DNA from: Microbacterium sp. SORGH_AS_0888
GTDB lineage: Bacteria; Actinomycetota; Actinomycetes; Actinomycetales; Microbacteriaceae
DNA: 64,000 nt
Reading direction: 5' to 3'
Assembly (NCBI RefSeq): GCF_030818905.1
Contig: NZ_JAUTAZ010000001.1
Span: forward strand, 62,001 to 126,000
Part shown: positions 52,377-61,663 of the stretch, one piece after another
How the letters are laid out: each line of letters starts with the position of its first letter
Position numbering within the stretch: position 1 is the stretch's first letter
Made by a program: the position numbers and the translations under genes
Notes under the pieces: generated by a model
The model's input: only the letters and a program-made list of their open reading frames with translations
What the model was told of the DNA's origin: nothing
Database searches by the model: none

Positions 52377-52832
52377 ATGCCCGACACCGAGGAGTCGACC
52401 CGTCAGGAGTCCGTGGCTCGTGCGACCGAGCGGCTGCGGCTGGCCGAGTCGAGACTCGCGCGGCGCCGGCAGACCGACTGCGGGCCCAGCGAGAACGCAC
52501 GCGCCGCGATGCGGTTCGTCTACGAGCGTTCGGACGCCGACGAGGACGTGACGCCGACGGCGATCGCCGAACACCTGGGCGTGTCGACGGCGGCCGTGAC
52601 GGGGATACTCGATCGTCTTCGCGCCGGCGGGCTCGTCACCTTCCGTGCGCACCCGAGCGATGGGCGCAGCAAGCTCGTCGTCCCCGTCGACCGCTCCGTC
52701 GATCTGGACGACATCGATCCGCTCACGGCGAAGATCCGGCGGCTGTCGGCGGGGCTCTCCGAAGAGGCCATGGTGGAGATCGCCGGCTTCCTGGATGCCG
52801 TGGCCGATGAGGTCGATCAGGAGTGCGTCTGA
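52377..52832 (+). CDS. MarR-family transcriptional regulator
   Basis: This 151-residue regulator has the MarR winged helix: TPTAIAEHLGVSTAAVTGILDRLRAGGLVTFRAHPSDGRSKLVVPVD (about 60-105), with the DxR wing motif (SDGRSK). The flanking helices would form the dimer. The N-terminal 30 residues are charged and probably flexible. ATG 52377 has GGGGAAG six bases upstream. Its 3' end overlaps the convergent DUF7882 gene by 16 bp. Target genes are unknown; AT-rich repeats beyond the DUF7882 gene are a candidate operator. Confidence 0.9.
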   Translation: MPDTEESTRQESVARATERLRLAESRLARRRQTDCGPSENARAAMRFVYERSDADEDVTPTAIAEHLGVSTAAVTGILDRLRAGGLVTFRAHPSDGRSKLVVPVDRSVDLDDIDPLTAKIRRLSAGLSEEAMVEIAGFLDAVADEVDQECV

Positions 52833-53152
52833 GCCGCGTGGACGGCTGAGCTCGTCTCGGCGACGGGCTCGGGAAGCAGCGTGAGCCCGTTCGGACCGCT
52901 CGCCTCGGACATCAGGGCCTCGACCCATGCGCGGTTGATCGCCGGCGTTCGCGACCCGAAGAAGTGGAACACGATCGGGACCGCGGGATGCACCCAGACG
53001 CTTTTCGGGCCGAGCCCGTCGGTGCGGTCGAGGTGGAACATGAACGGCTCGTTGCGCCGAAGCTTGTTCATCACGACAATACGGAGGTGGGCAAGCAGTC
53101 TGTCGTCGATGTCGAAAGAAGATGTGCCATCGGAGTAAATGAATCTGCCCAT
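52817..53152 (-). CDS. DUF7882-like small conserved protein
   Basis: This 111-residue protein matches a Microbacteriaceae family with a starting pattern MGRFIYSDGTSSFDIDDRLLAHLRIVVMNKLRRNEPFMFHLD, then SVWVHPAVPIVFHFFGSRTPAINRAWVEALM and a C-terminal LTLLPEPVAE. It is soluble, without signal peptide or membrane segment. Function unknown. On the minus strand TACCTT ends six bases before ATG 53152, so the transcript may be leaderless. It often occurs as dispersed paralogues in this family of bacteria, which fits a regulated small protein. Confidence 0.83.
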   Translation of the reverse strand: MGRFIYSDGTSSFDIDDRLLAHLRIVVMNKLRRNEPFMFHLDRTDGLGPKSVWVHPAVPIVFHFFGSRTPAINRAWVEALMSEASGPNGLTLLPEPVAETSSAVHAAQTHS

Positions 53153-53177
53153 GCGGACAAGGTACAGGACGGGTTGC

Positions 53178-53211
53178 GGTTAACCAGAGTGATTAACTAG
53201 CTTAACTAGTT
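53178..53211. promoter_or_regulatory. AT-rich TTAAC repeat cluster (candidate operator)
   Basis: Three TTAAC units (53180, 53193 and 53202) include the palindrome GGTTAACC (53178-53185), the direct repeat TTAACTAG twice (53193-53200 and 53202-53209), and the dyad AACTAG...CTAGTT (53195-53211). It is strikingly AT-rich for this genome and lies upstream of the DUF7882 gene, about where its -35 would be. Confidence 0.5.
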
Positions 53212-53301
53212 TTCTCGTCGGGGCACCTCCCGCCCGTGGCAGTCGGCCCGTGACGACGGCCTCGTCGCCGCCACCCGCTCCGCGCATGCGAGGATTGCTC
53301 G

Positions 53302-54099
53302 GTGCAGCGCGCCGTCTCCGCAGAGCTCGACCTCGACATCGGGGGCTCCGTCGACCTCATCTTCCAGATCACGGCCGCCCAGAGCGTGCCGCTGTCGAGC
53401 GAGCGCCTCGTCTTCGAACAGGGAGGACGCACCTACACGGCGACCGAGATCGTCGACCAGGCCGGCAGCCGTCTGCATCGCCTGACGGCGGAGCCGGGCC
53501 TCCTCGAGGTCCGTTACGAGGCGATCGTCGAGGGCCGGGCCTCGGAGACGCGGACGAGCGATCTCGAGGCCATCACCTACCTGCGCCCGAGCCGCTACTG
53601 CCAGTCCGACGAGGTCTTCACGCAGGCACGCCGTCAGTTCCGCGGTCTCTCGGGCGAGGAGCTCGTCGTCGCGGTGGACGACTTCGTGGCGAGCACCGTG
53701 ACGTACACGCCGGGCCTGAGCCTCGGCACCGACAGTGCCGTGACGACGCTCATGACCGGACAGGGCGTCTGCCGCGACTACGCGCATCTGGTCATCGCCC
53801 TGCTGCGGGCGATGGACGTGCCGGCACGCTACACCGCCTGCTACGCCCCGGACCTGGTCCCGATGGACTTCCACGCGGTCGCCGAGGCCTACGTCGACGG
53901 GGCCTGGTACGTCGTCGACGCCACACGTCTCGCACCGCGCGGCACGCTCGTGCGCATCGCGACGGGCCGCGACGCCGCCGACTGCGCCTTCCTCAGCTAC
54001 CACGGCGGCTCCGTCGGGCTGTCGCGGATGCGCGTGACGGCCTGGGCGGGCGACGATGGCTCCGGCGACGACTTCCGCACGCTCACACGGCTGGCCTGA
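53302..54099 (+). CDS. Transglutaminase-like protein
   Basis: This 265-residue protein has an N-terminal beta domain (about 1-110) and a C-terminal transglutaminase-like core with the catalytic triad in order: Cys in GQGVCRDYAHLVIALLRAM, His in MDFHAVAEAYVDGAWY and Asp in VVDATRLAPRG. Such proteins are often found in bacteria as proteases or amidases of unknown target. TGCGAGGAT lies six bases before GTG 53302, which may be a variant -10. It is the first gene of the run to argS but is separated from it by its own promoter. Confidence 0.9.
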   Translation: MQRAVSAELDLDIGGSVDLIFQITAAQSVPLSSERLVFEQGGRTYTATEIVDQAGSRLHRLTAEPGLLEVRYEAIVEGRASETRTSDLEAITYLRPSRYCQSDEVFTQARRQFRGLSGEELVVAVDDFVASTVTYTPGLSLGTDSAVTTLMTGQGVCRDYAHLVIALLRAMDVPARYTACYAPDLVPMDFHAVAEAYVDGAWYVVDATRLAPRGTLVRIATGRDAADCAFLSYHGGSVGLSRMRVTAWAGDDGSGDDFRTLTRLA

Positions 54100-54109
54100 C
54101 GCGCGACCG

Positions 54110-54115
54110 TAGGAT
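54110..54115 (+). promoter_or_regulatory. -10 element TAGGAT of argS
   Basis: TAGGAT lies nine bases before ATG 54125, with GGAGG in between, so the leader would be only a few bases long. Confidence 0.5.
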
Positions 54116-54124
54116 GGAGGGCCT

Positions 54125-55804
54125 ATGGATCCCCAGCAGCTCTCCGAAGCCCTCCTCGCCGTCGTCGCCCCGCTCGCCGAGGAGCGACGAGCGGGATCCG
54201 CCGCCGAGCTGACCGCCGCCGACATCGTGTTGGAACGGCCCAAGAACCGCGACCACGGAGACTGGGCCTCCAGTCTCGCGCTGAAGCTCGCGAAGCCCCT
54301 GGGCGTCGCGCCCCGCGAGCTCGCCGCGCAGATCGCCGAGGGGCTCGGGGCCGTGCCGGGCATCGCGTCGGTGGAGGTCGCAGGCCCAGGGTTCATCAAC
54401 ATCCGCCTCGACGCCGCGGCCGCGGGCGCGCTGGCCAAGACCATCGTCGAGGCCGGCGCCGCGTTCGGCACGAACGAGTCCCAGCGCGGCAACACGATCG
54501 ACCTGGAGTTCGTCTCGGCCAACCCCACGGGACCGCTGCACATCGGCCACACCCGGTGGGCGGCGCTCGGCGACGCGATCGCACGGCTGCTCGTCGCCTC
54601 GGGGGCGACGCTCGTGCGCGAGTTCTACATCAACGACGCGGGCGCGCAGATGCAGCGTTTCGGCCGATCCGTGCTGGCGGCGGTGAAGGGGGAGGACACC
54701 CCCGAGGGCGGCTACGCGGGCTCCTACATCCAGGACCTCGCCGAGCGCGTGCGCGCGGCGGAGTACGAGGGCGTCGTCGGCGGCATCCTGCAGGCCGAGG
54801 CGGATGCGCAGCTCGCCTTCGCGACCGAGCTCGCGTACACGCTGCAGCTCGGTGAGATCCAGGCCTCGCTCGAGGCGTTCAACGTGCACTTCGACGTCTG
54901 GTTCAGCGAGCGGGTCCTCCACGCCCACGTCGACGGCGCCCCGAGCCTCGTCGACGAGGCCGTGGAGCGTCTTCGTGCGCAGGGCCACGTGTTCGAGCAG
55001 GACGGCGCCGTCTGGGTGCGCACGACCGCGTTCGGCGACGACAAGGACCGCGTCATCCGCCGCGCCAACGGCGAGTACACGTACTTCGCCGCGGACGCCG
55101 CCTACTACCTGAACAAGGGGGATCGCGGCTTCGCGCACAAGATCTATCTGCTCGGCGCGGATCACCACGGCTACGTGCACCGCCTGAAGGCGCTCGCGGG
55201 CGCGGCGGGCGACGACCCGGACAAGGACATCGAGGTGCTGATCGGTCAGCTCGTGTCGGTCAACGGAGCCCGACTCAGCAAGCGTGCGGGAAACATCATC
55301 GAGATGGACGACCTGCGCGAGTGGCTCGGGACGGACGCGCTGCGCTACTCGCTCGCGCGGTTCCCGGCCGACTCGCCGCTGACGCTCGACCCCGAGCTGC
55401 TGCGCAAGCGCACGAACGACAACCCCGTCTTCTACGTGCAGTACGCCCACGCGCGCACGCACAACGTCGCGCGCAACGCGGCCGAGGCCGGGGTCGATCG
55501 CAGCGAGTTCGCCCCCGAGACCCTCACGCACGAGACCGAGTCCGCGCTGCTGGGCGCGCTGCAGGAGTTCCCCCGCCTGGTCGCCTTCGCCGCCGACCTG
55601 CGCGAGCCGCACCGCATCGCGCGGTACCTCGAGGAGCTCGCGGGCCTGTACCACCGCTGGTACGACAGCTGCCGCGTCATCCCGCTCGGCGACGCGCCCG
55701 TCGAGCCCGTCCACCGCACGCGGCTGTGGCTGAACGACGCGACCGGCCAGGTGCTGCGCAACGGTCTCGACCTGCTGGGCGTGAGCGCCCCCGAGCGAAT
55801 GTGA
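54125..55804 (+). CDS. argS: Arginyl-tRNA synthetase
   Basis: ArgS charges tRNA-Arg. The 559-residue class I enzyme has an N-terminal add-on domain (about 1-110), the HIGH-type motif [24 protein letters not shown]-like [13 protein letters not shown], and the C-terminal anticodon-binding [16 protein letters not shown]...[24 protein letters not shown]. The order argS-lysA-hom-thrC-thrB is shared with many actinobacteria, linking arginine charging and the aspartate pathway. The LmeA-like gene follows after seven bases. Confidence 0.97.
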   Translation: MDPQQLSEALLAVVAPLAEERRAGSAAELTAADIVLERPKNRDHGDWASSLALKLAKPLGVAPRELAAQIAEGLGAVPGIASVEVAGPGFINIRLDAAAAGALAKTIVEAGAAFGTNESQRGNTIDLEFVSANPTGPLHIGHTRWAALGDAIARLLVASGATLVREFYINDAGAQMQRFGRSVLAAVKGEDTPEGGYAGSYIQDLAERVRAAEYEGVVGGILQAEADAQLAFATELAYTLQLGEIQASLEAFNVHFDVWFSERVLHAHVDGAPSLVDEAVERLRAQGHVFEQDGAVWVRTTAFGDDKDRVIRRANGEYTYFAADAAYYLNKGDRGFAHKIYLLGADHHGYVHRLKALAGAAGDDPDKDIEVLIGQLVSVNGARLSKRAGNIIEMDDLREWLGTDALRYSLARFPADSPLTLDPELLRKRTNDNPVFYVQYAHARTHNVARNAAEAGVDRSEFAPETLTHETESALLGALQEFPRLVAFAADLREPHRIARYLEELAGLYHRWYDSCRVIPLGDAPVEPVHRTRLWLNDATGQVLRNGLDLLGVSAPERM

Positions 55805-55811
55805 CCCGGCG

Positions 55812-56624
55812 GTGACCGGCGCATCGCGGGACACGTTCCCGTTCCCCGAGACGGAGCCGGACGCCCCGCGTCGCCGGCGCCGCGCATGGCCCTGGCTCGT
55901 CGCCGTCGGGATCGTCCTCGTGCTCGCCGCGGGCGCCGTGCTCGGCGGCGAGTGGGTCGCGCGCGACCTCGTCACGAAGGCCGTCACCCAGCAGCTGTCG
56001 GCGCGCCTGGGCGTGCCGGCGGGCACGAAGGTGGATGTCGACATCCCGGGCTCGCTGCTGCTGCAGCTCGCGACCGGGACGATCGACACCGCGACCATCA
56101 CGGCGCCCGACGTCGAGACGGACGGCTTCTCGGGCGACGTGTCCCTCACGCTGCGCGACGTGCGGGTGCGCGAGGGCTTCGCGATGAGCGACGGGTCCGC
56201 GACCGTCCGTCTCGACGCGGCCCAGTTGCGCGCGCTCCTGTCACGGGTCGACGGCTTCCCCTCCGACACGGTCGGCCTCGCCGCGCCGGATGTCACGATG
56301 TCGGTCACCCCCTCGGTCCTGGGCGTCTCCGTCCCGCTCGGCGTCGGGCTCACCCCTAGCGCGGACGCCGGCGACCTCGTGCTCACGCCGGCCACTCTGA
56401 CCCTCGGCGGGTCCGCCATCACGGCCGGCGACCTGCGCGCGCGTCTGGGCGGGCTCGCCGACGACGTCCTGCACGACTGGCGGGTGTGCCTCGCCGAGCG
56501 TCTCCCGCGCGGGCTGGTGCTGACGGGCGCTGCCGTGACCGGAGACCGCCTCGAGGCCGACTTCCGGGTCGACGGCGCCCTGCTGACCGACCCCGCCCTG
56601 CGCGAGCGCGGCAGCTGCTCCTGA
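55812..56624 (+). CDS. LmeA-like phospholipid-binding protein (DUF2993)
   Basis: This 270-residue protein has a cytoplasmic N-terminus rich in Arg (PRRRRRAWPWLVAVGIVLVLAAGAVLGG), one membrane anchor (about 30-48) and an extracytoplasmic DUF2993/LmeA domain: RDLVTKAVTQQLSARLGVPAGTKVDVDIPGSLLLQLATGTIDTATITAP, with the repeated beta-strand pattern to residue 260. LmeA in mycobacteria binds phospholipids and supports lipomannan elongation. GTG 55812 was chosen because the Arg cluster is normal for topology. It precedes lysA. Confidence 0.85.
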   Translation: MTGASRDTFPFPETEPDAPRRRRRAWPWLVAVGIVLVLAAGAVLGGEWVARDLVTKAVTQQLSARLGVPAGTKVDVDIPGSLLLQLATGTIDTATITAPDVETDGFSGDVSLTLRDVRVREGFAMSDGSATVRLDAAQLRALLSRVDGFPSDTVGLAAPDVTMSVTPSVLGVSVPLGVGLTPSADAGDLVLTPATLTLGGSAITAGDLRARLGGLADDVLHDWRVCLAERLPRGLVLTGAAVTGDRLEADFRVDGALLTDPALRERGSCS

Positions 56625-56644
56625 GCGTGCTGCCCGGCATCCCC

Positions 56645-56718
56645 TAGACTGCAAGGACTGCGCGACCGGTGAACCGCCCCGGTCCGCGCGAGAAACCCTG
56701 CATCCGATTGGCTCTCCT
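56645..56718 (+). promoter_or_regulatory. lysA promoter and structured 5' leader
   Basis: TAGACT (56645-56650) is a likely -10, leaving about 60 nt of leader. Within it GCGCGACCGG (about 56661-56670) can pair with CCGGTCCGCGC (about 56680-56690), with one bulged base. No T-tract or ribosome site follows near GTG 56719, so the fold may affect initiation. Confidence 0.42.
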
Positions 56719-58131
56719 GTGTCCGCCTCGCCCGCCCGCTCCTTCGCGCCGTCCTGGCTCACCGTGCCGGAGGACGTGAACGCACTGGCCGCGGGCGTCT
56801 GGCCTGACTCGGCCGCACGCGATGACGAGGGCGCGCTGAGCGTCGGAGGGGTCGATGCCGCACGGCTCGCCGAGACCTATGGCACGCCGCTCTACGTGCT
56901 CGACGAGGGCGAGGTGCGTGCCCGCGCGGCGCGCACGCGGGCCGCGTTCGAGCAGGCCGCCGCCGCGCACGGCACGACCATCCGCGTCTACTACGCCGGC
57001 AAGGCGTTCCTGTCCACCGAGGTCGTGCGCTGGGTGATCGAGGAGGGGCTGAACGTCGACGTGTGCTCCGGCGGCGAGCTCGCCGTGGCGCTCGCCGGCG
57101 GCGCGTCCCCCGAGCGACTCGGCTTCCACGGCAACAACAAGTCCGTCGCCGAGCTCACCCGCGCCGTGCGCCTCGGCCTCGGCACGATCATCGTCGACTC
57201 CCTCGTCGAGATCGACCGGCTGGCGGCGATCACGGCCGCCGAGGGCGTCGTCCAGAACGTGCTCGTCCGCGTCAACACCGGCGTCCACGCCGAGACCCAC
57301 GCGTTCCTGGCCACGGCCCACGAGGACCAGAAGTTCGGCTTCCCGCTCGCCGACGCCACGGCGGTCGTCGCGCGCATCCGCGCCGTCCCCGGCCTGCGCT
57401 TCCTGGGCCTGCACTGCCACATCGGCTCGCAGATCTTCGGCGTCGCCGGGTTCGCCGAGTCCGCGTCGCGCCTCGTCGCGGTGCACGCCGAGCTCGCGGC
57501 CGAGGCGGACGTGCCGTTGCTGAACCTCGGCGGGGGATTCGGGATCGCCTACACGAGCGCGGACGACCCGAGCCCCATCGAGGACATCGCCCACGGCGTC
57601 GTGGCGGCGGTCGCGCGCGCGTGCGCCGCGCGCGGCATCCCCGTTCCGCAGCTCGCGGTCGAGCCGGGGCGCTCGATCGTGGGTCCGGCGGGCGTGACGC
57701 TCTATCGCGTCGGCACGACCAAGCAGGTGCGTGTGGACGCCGATCACGAGCGCCGCTACGTGAGCGTCGACGGCGGGATGAGCGACAACGCCCGCACGGC
57801 CCTGTACGGCGCCGCCTACTCCGCACGTCTGGCCTCGCGCCGCAGCTCCGCCGACCCCGTGCTCACGCGCGTCGTGGGCGTGCACTGCGAGTCCGGTGAC
57901 ATCGTGGTGGAGGACGAGTACCTGCCCGGCGACCTCGCTCCCGGCGACCTGCTGGCGGTCGCGGCGACCGGCGCCTACTGCTTCTCCCTGTCCAGCAACT
58001 ACAACTACGTGCCCCGCCCGCCGGTCGTGGCGGTGCACGGCGGCGAGGCCCGCGTCATCGTGCGCGGCGAGACGGTCGACGACCTGCTCGCCCGCGACGC
58101 CGGGATCGCCGCGATCGAGAGGACCGCATGA
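56719..58131 (+). CDS. lysA: Diaminopimelate decarboxylase
   Basis: LysA removes CO2 from meso-diaminopimelate to give lysine. The 470-residue PLP enzyme (fold III) has the lysine in VYYAGKAFLST, HCHIGSQIFGV, LNLGGGFGIAYTSADDP, EPGRSIVGPAGVTLYRVG, and the second-subunit region VVGVHCESGDIVVEDEYLP, with YCFSLSSNYNYVPRPP near the end. The GTG 56719 start gives the usual extended N-terminus of actinobacterial LysA. The last codon overlaps hom as ATGA. Confidence 0.96.
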   Translation: MSASPARSFAPSWLTVPEDVNALAAGVWPDSAARDDEGALSVGGVDAARLAETYGTPLYVLDEGEVRARAARTRAAFEQAAAAHGTTIRVYYAGKAFLSTEVVRWVIEEGLNVDVCSGGELAVALAGGASPERLGFHGNNKSVAELTRAVRLGLGTIIVDSLVEIDRLAAITAAEGVVQNVLVRVNTGVHAETHAFLATAHEDQKFGFPLADATAVVARIRAVPGLRFLGLHCHIGSQIFGVAGFAESASRLVAVHAELAAEADVPLLNLGGGFGIAYTSADDPSPIEDIAHGVVAAVARACAARGIPVPQLAVEPGRSIVGPAGVTLYRVGTTKQVRVDADHERRYVSVDGGMSDNARTALYGAAYSARLASRRSSADPVLTRVVGVHCESGDIVVEDEYLPGDLAPGDLLAVAATGAYCFSLSSNYNYVPRPPVVAVHGGEARVIVRGETVDDLLARDAGIAAIERTA

Positions 58132-59474
58132 TCGACTACCGGAATCTGCGCGTGGCGCTGCTCGGCGCCGGGGCCGTCGGCTCCCAGGTCGCGGCGCTGC
58201 TGCTCAAGCACGCCGATGAGCTGGCCGACCGCGCGGGCGCCTCGCTCGAGCTCGCCGGCATCGCGGTGCGCGACCTGGACGCGCCGCGCGACGTCGACCT
58301 GCCCCGCGAGCTCTTCACGACGGATGCCGAGTCTCTCATCGTCGGGGCCGACATCGTGATCGAGCTCATGGGCGGCATCGAGCCCGCGCGCGCGTATCTC
58401 CTGCAGGCGATCAACTCCGGGGCGGATGTCGTGACCGCCAACAAGGCGCTCCTCGCCACGCACGGCAGCGAGATCTTCGACGCCGCGGACCAGGTCGGCG
58501 CCGAGGTCTACTACGAGGCCGCCGCAGCCGGCGCCATCCCGATCATCCGCCCGCTGCGCGACTCCCTCGCCGGCGACCGCGTGCAGCGGATCATGGGCAT
58601 CGTCAACGGCACGACCAACTACATCCTGGACCGCATGGACGTGGAGGGCGCCGAGTTCGCCGACGTGCTCGCCGAGGCGCAGCGACTGGGATACGCGGAG
58701 GCAGACCCCACGGCGGACGTCGAGGGCTACGACGCGGCGCAGAAGGCCGCGATCCTCGCCTCGCTCGCGTTCCACACGAGCGTCCCGCTGGACGCCGTCC
58801 ACCGCGAGGGCATCACGCAGATCGACGCGACGCTGATCGAGGCCGCCCGCAAGGCCGGGTACGTCGTGAAGCTGCTCGCGGTGTGCGAGCGCCTCACGGG
58901 TGAGACCTCGGCCAGCGGCGAGGCGATCTCGGTGCGCGTCTATCCGGCCCTCATCGCCCGGTCGCACCCGCTCGCGAGTGTCCACGGGGCCAACAACGCG
59001 GTCTTCGTCGAGGCCGAGGCCGCGGGGCCCCTCATGTTCTACGGCGCCGGCGCCGGCGGCGTGCAGACCGCGTCCGCGGTGCTCGGCGACGTCGTCTCGG
59101 CGGCGCGGCGCCACATCGCCGGCGGCGTCGGTGTGGGGGAGTCGACCCGCGCGAACCTCCCCGTCGTCCCGATCGGACGAGCCGTGACGCGATACCAGAT
59201 CACGCTCGAGGTCGCCGACCAGCCGGGAGTCCTGGCCACGGTCGCCGGCATCCTCAGCGAGGGGAACGTGTCGATCGCGACCGTGGAGCAGACCGTCGTC
59301 GACCCCGCCGGGGTGGGCGCAACGACCGAGACCGAGACAGGCGCGCGCGTCGCGCGCCTGGTGATCGGCACGCACAGAGCACGAGAGCAGGATCTCAGCG
59401 ACACCGTGGAGCGACTCGCCGCGAGCGACGTCGTCGAACGGGTCGCCTCGGTCCTGCGCGTGGAAGGAGACTGA
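58128..59474 (+). CDS. hom: Homoserine dehydrogenase
   Basis: Hom reduces aspartate semialdehyde to homoserine, the branch-point for threonine and methionine. The 448-residue protein has an NAD(P) fold ([20 protein letters not shown]), the catalytic region [11 protein letters not shown]...[25 protein letters not shown], and a C-terminal ACT domain ([35 protein letters not shown]) that usually confers threonine inhibition. Between the ACT strands [27 protein letters not shown] is a slightly extended loop. It overlaps lysA by ATGA and precedes thrC by one base. Confidence 0.97.
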   Translation: MIDYRNLRVALLGAGAVGSQVAALLLKHADELADRAGASLELAGIAVRDLDAPRDVDLPRELFTTDAESLIVGADIVIELMGGIEPARAYLLQAINSGADVVTANKALLATHGSEIFDAADQVGAEVYYEAAAAGAIPIIRPLRDSLAGDRVQRIMGIVNGTTNYILDRMDVEGAEFADVLAEAQRLGYAEADPTADVEGYDAAQKAAILASLAFHTSVPLDAVHREGITQIDATLIEAARKAGYVVKLLAVCERLTGETSASGEAISVRVYPALIARSHPLASVHGANNAVFVEAEAAGPLMFYGAGAGGVQTASAVLGDVVSAARRHIAGGVGVGESTRANLPVVPIGRAVTRYQITLEVADQPGVLATVAGILSEGNVSIATVEQTVVDPAGVGATTETETGARVARLVIGTHRAREQDLSDTVERLAASDVVERVASVLRVEGD

Positions 59475-59475
59475 C

Positions 59476-60564
59476 ATGGCACACGTCTGGCGCGGAGTCC
59501 TCCGCGAGTACGCCGATCGGCTCGGGGTCACCGAGGCCTCGAACGTCGTGACCCTCGGCGAGGGGGGGACCCCCCTCATCCCGGCGCCGGCGCTCTCGCG
59601 GCTCACCGGCGCGGATGTCTGGGTCAAGTTCGAGGGAATGAACCCGACGGGATCGTTCAAGGACCGCGGCATGACCGTCGCGATCTCGCGCGCGATCGAT
59701 CACGGCGCGAAGGCCGTGATCTGCGCCTCCACGGGCAACACGTCGGCCTCCGCGGCCGCGTACGCCGCGCACGCCGGCATCACCGCCGCGGTGCTCGTGC
59801 CCGAGGGCAAGATCGCGATGGGCAAGCTCAGCCAGGCCGTCGCGCACGACGGCAGGCTCATCCAGATCCGCGGCAACTTCGACGACTGCCTCGAGATCGC
59901 CCGCGAGCTCGCCGACAACTACCCCGTGCACCTCGTGAACTCGGTCAACCCCGACCGCATCGACGGTCAGAAGACCGCCGCGTACGAGGTCGTCTCGCAG
60001 CTGGGCGACGCTCCGGACTACCACTTCATCCCCGTCGGCAACGCCGGGAACTACACGGCGTACACGCGCGGCTACCGCGAGGAGGCCGAGCGCGGGGTGG
60101 CGACGAAGGTCCCGAGGATGTTCGGCTTCCAGGCCGCCGGCTCCGCCCCGCTCGTGCGCGGCGAGGTCGTGAAGAACCCGGAGACGATCGCGAGCGCGAT
60201 CCGCATCGGCAACCCCGCGTCCTGGCAGCTCGCGCTCGAGGCGCGCGACGCCACCGACGGGTGGTTCGGCGCGATCGACGACGACCGCATCCTCGCGGCC
60301 CAGAAGCTCCTGGCCGGGACCGTGGGCGTCTTCGTGGAGCCGGCCTCCGCGATCTCGGTCGCGGGTCTGCTCGATCGCGCGGAGGCGGGCGTGGTGCCCG
60401 CGGACGCGAAGGTCGTGCTGACCGTGACGGGCCACGGCCTGAAAGATCCGCAGTGGGCGCTGCGTACCCCCGACGGCGGCGAGGTCACGCCGACGGTCGT
60501 GGACGCGACGGTCTCCGAGGTCGCCTCCGTCCTCGAGCTCGCCCCCGCCGGGGCGCAGGCGTGA
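59476..60564 (+). CDS. thrC: Threonine synthase
   Basis: ThrC converts O-phosphohomoserine to threonine with PLP. The 362-residue enzyme has the lysine in [23 protein letters not shown], the phosphate-binding [20 protein letters not shown], and later [19 protein letters not shown] and [13 protein letters not shown]. This is the short (class II-like) actinobacterial form without a large N-terminal extension. The start follows the hom stop with only one base between, and its stop overlaps thrB as GTGA. Confidence 0.97.
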   Translation: MAHVWRGVLREYADRLGVTEASNVVTLGEGGTPLIPAPALSRLTGADVWVKFEGMNPTGSFKDRGMTVAISRAIDHGAKAVICASTGNTSASAAAYAAHAGITAAVLVPEGKIAMGKLSQAVAHDGRLIQIRGNFDDCLEIARELADNYPVHLVNSVNPDRIDGQKTAAYEVVSQLGDAPDYHFIPVGNAGNYTAYTRGYREEAERGVATKVPRMFGFQAAGSAPLVRGEVVKNPETIASAIRIGNPASWQLALEARDATDGWFGAIDDDRILAAQKLLAGTVGVFVEPASAISVAGLLDRAEAGVVPADAKVVLTVTGHGLKDPQWALRTPDGGEVTPTVVDATVSEVASVLELAPAGAQA

Positions 60565-61496
60565 CACAGGCCCCCGGCCGCAGCGTCTCGGTGCGGGTGC
60601 CCGCGACGAGCGCGAACCTCGGCCCCGGTTTCGACACGCTGGGACTCGCGCTGAGCGTCTACGACGAGCTCGCCGTCACGGCCCTCGAGCCGGGACGCCT
60701 CGAGATCGAGGTCGAGGGCTCCGGCGCCGACTCCGTCCCACGGGATGCCTCGCACCTGGTGGTGCGGGCCATCGCGTACGCCTATGACGCGGTGGGGCAT
60801 CGGATGCCGGGACTGCGTATCCGCGCGCGCAACGTCATCCCGCACGGGCGCGGCATGGGATCCTCCGGCGCCGCGGTGGTGTCGGGACTGCTCGCGGCGA
60901 AGGGACTGCTCGCGGACGAGGTGGAGCTCGGTCCGGATCTGCTGCTGCGCCTTGCCACCGAGATGGAAGGTCACCCCGACAACGTCGCTCCGGCCCTGTT
61001 CGGCGGGCTCACGATCGCCTGGGTCGACGAGTCGGGCCCGCAGCACAAGAAGCTGCTGGTCCACCGCGGCGTCTCCCCGATCGTCTTCGTGCCGGAGTTC
61101 ACGATGTCGACCTCGGTCGCGCGCAGCCTGCAACCGCTTCAGGTCTCGCGCGAGGACGCCGTGTTCAACGTCTCGCGCTCCGCGCTGCTGATCGCGGCCC
61201 TCACGCAGAGCCCCGAGCTGCTGATGGCGGCGACGGAGGACAAGCTGCACCAGAGCTACCGTGCGAGCGCGATGCCCGAGACCGACCGGCTCGTGCGCGC
61301 GCTGCGGGCGGCGGGTTTCGCCGCCGTCGTCTCGGGCGCCGGACCGAGCGTCCTGGTGCTCGCAGACGGCCCCGGACGTCGCCTCGAGGCCGCGCGGGTG
61401 GTGGACGCGCATGCGGACACACCGTGGGAGGCCCGCATGCTCGCCGTCGACGTCAAGGGTGGTACAGTGAGGGACAACGCGGAGGGTGCCACGTGA
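60561..61496 (+). CDS. thrB: Homoserine kinase
   Basis: ThrB phosphorylates homoserine. The 311-residue GHMP kinase has [27 protein letters not shown] (substrate motif), the ATP loop [24 protein letters not shown], and [18 protein letters not shown] near the C terminus. GTG 60561 overlaps the thrC stop (GTGA). The GTG of a small downstream ORF overlaps its own stop in the same way. Confidence 0.96.
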   Translation: MTQAPGRSVSVRVPATSANLGPGFDTLGLALSVYDELAVTALEPGRLEIEVEGSGADSVPRDASHLVVRAIAYAYDAVGHRMPGLRIRARNVIPHGRGMGSSGAAVVSGLLAAKGLLADEVELGPDLLLRLATEMEGHPDNVAPALFGGLTIAWVDESGPQHKKLLVHRGVSPIVFVPEFTMSTSVARSLQPLQVSREDAVFNVSRSALLIAALTQSPELLMAATEDKLHQSYRASAMPETDRLVRALRAAGFAAVVSGAGPSVLVLADGPGRRLEAARVVDAHADTPWEARMLAVDVKGGTVRDNAEGAT

Positions 61497-61585
61497 TCAT
61501 CGTGTATCCGGCCTCCGTCGCAGATCTGCGAACCGCCGCGCGAATTCCCGCTTCCGACCCGACAGTCGTCGCGGCCTGCCTCTGA
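61493..61585 (+). CDS. Small ORF between thrB and rho (possible leader peptide)
   Basis: A 30-codon frame begins at GTG 61493, overlapping the thrB stop as GTGA, with GGAGG (61481-61485) seven bases upstream, an optimal ribosome site. The peptide begins [20 protein letters not shown] and ends AACL. It is hydrophobic at first and then mixed, with no recognisable domain. It lies 78 bp before rho. It could be a leader peptide that regulates rho by translation, comparable only in position to rhoL of E. coli. Ribosome profiling would decide; chance is possible. Confidence 0.45.
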   Translation: MIIVYPASVADLRTAARIPASDPTVVAACL

Positions 61586-61663
61586 GTTTCACGAGAGGTC
61601 TGCCTGGGCGCGTCCGCCGGTCGCGCGGGCGCGCATTTCCACACGTTTCACAAGGGAGAACTC

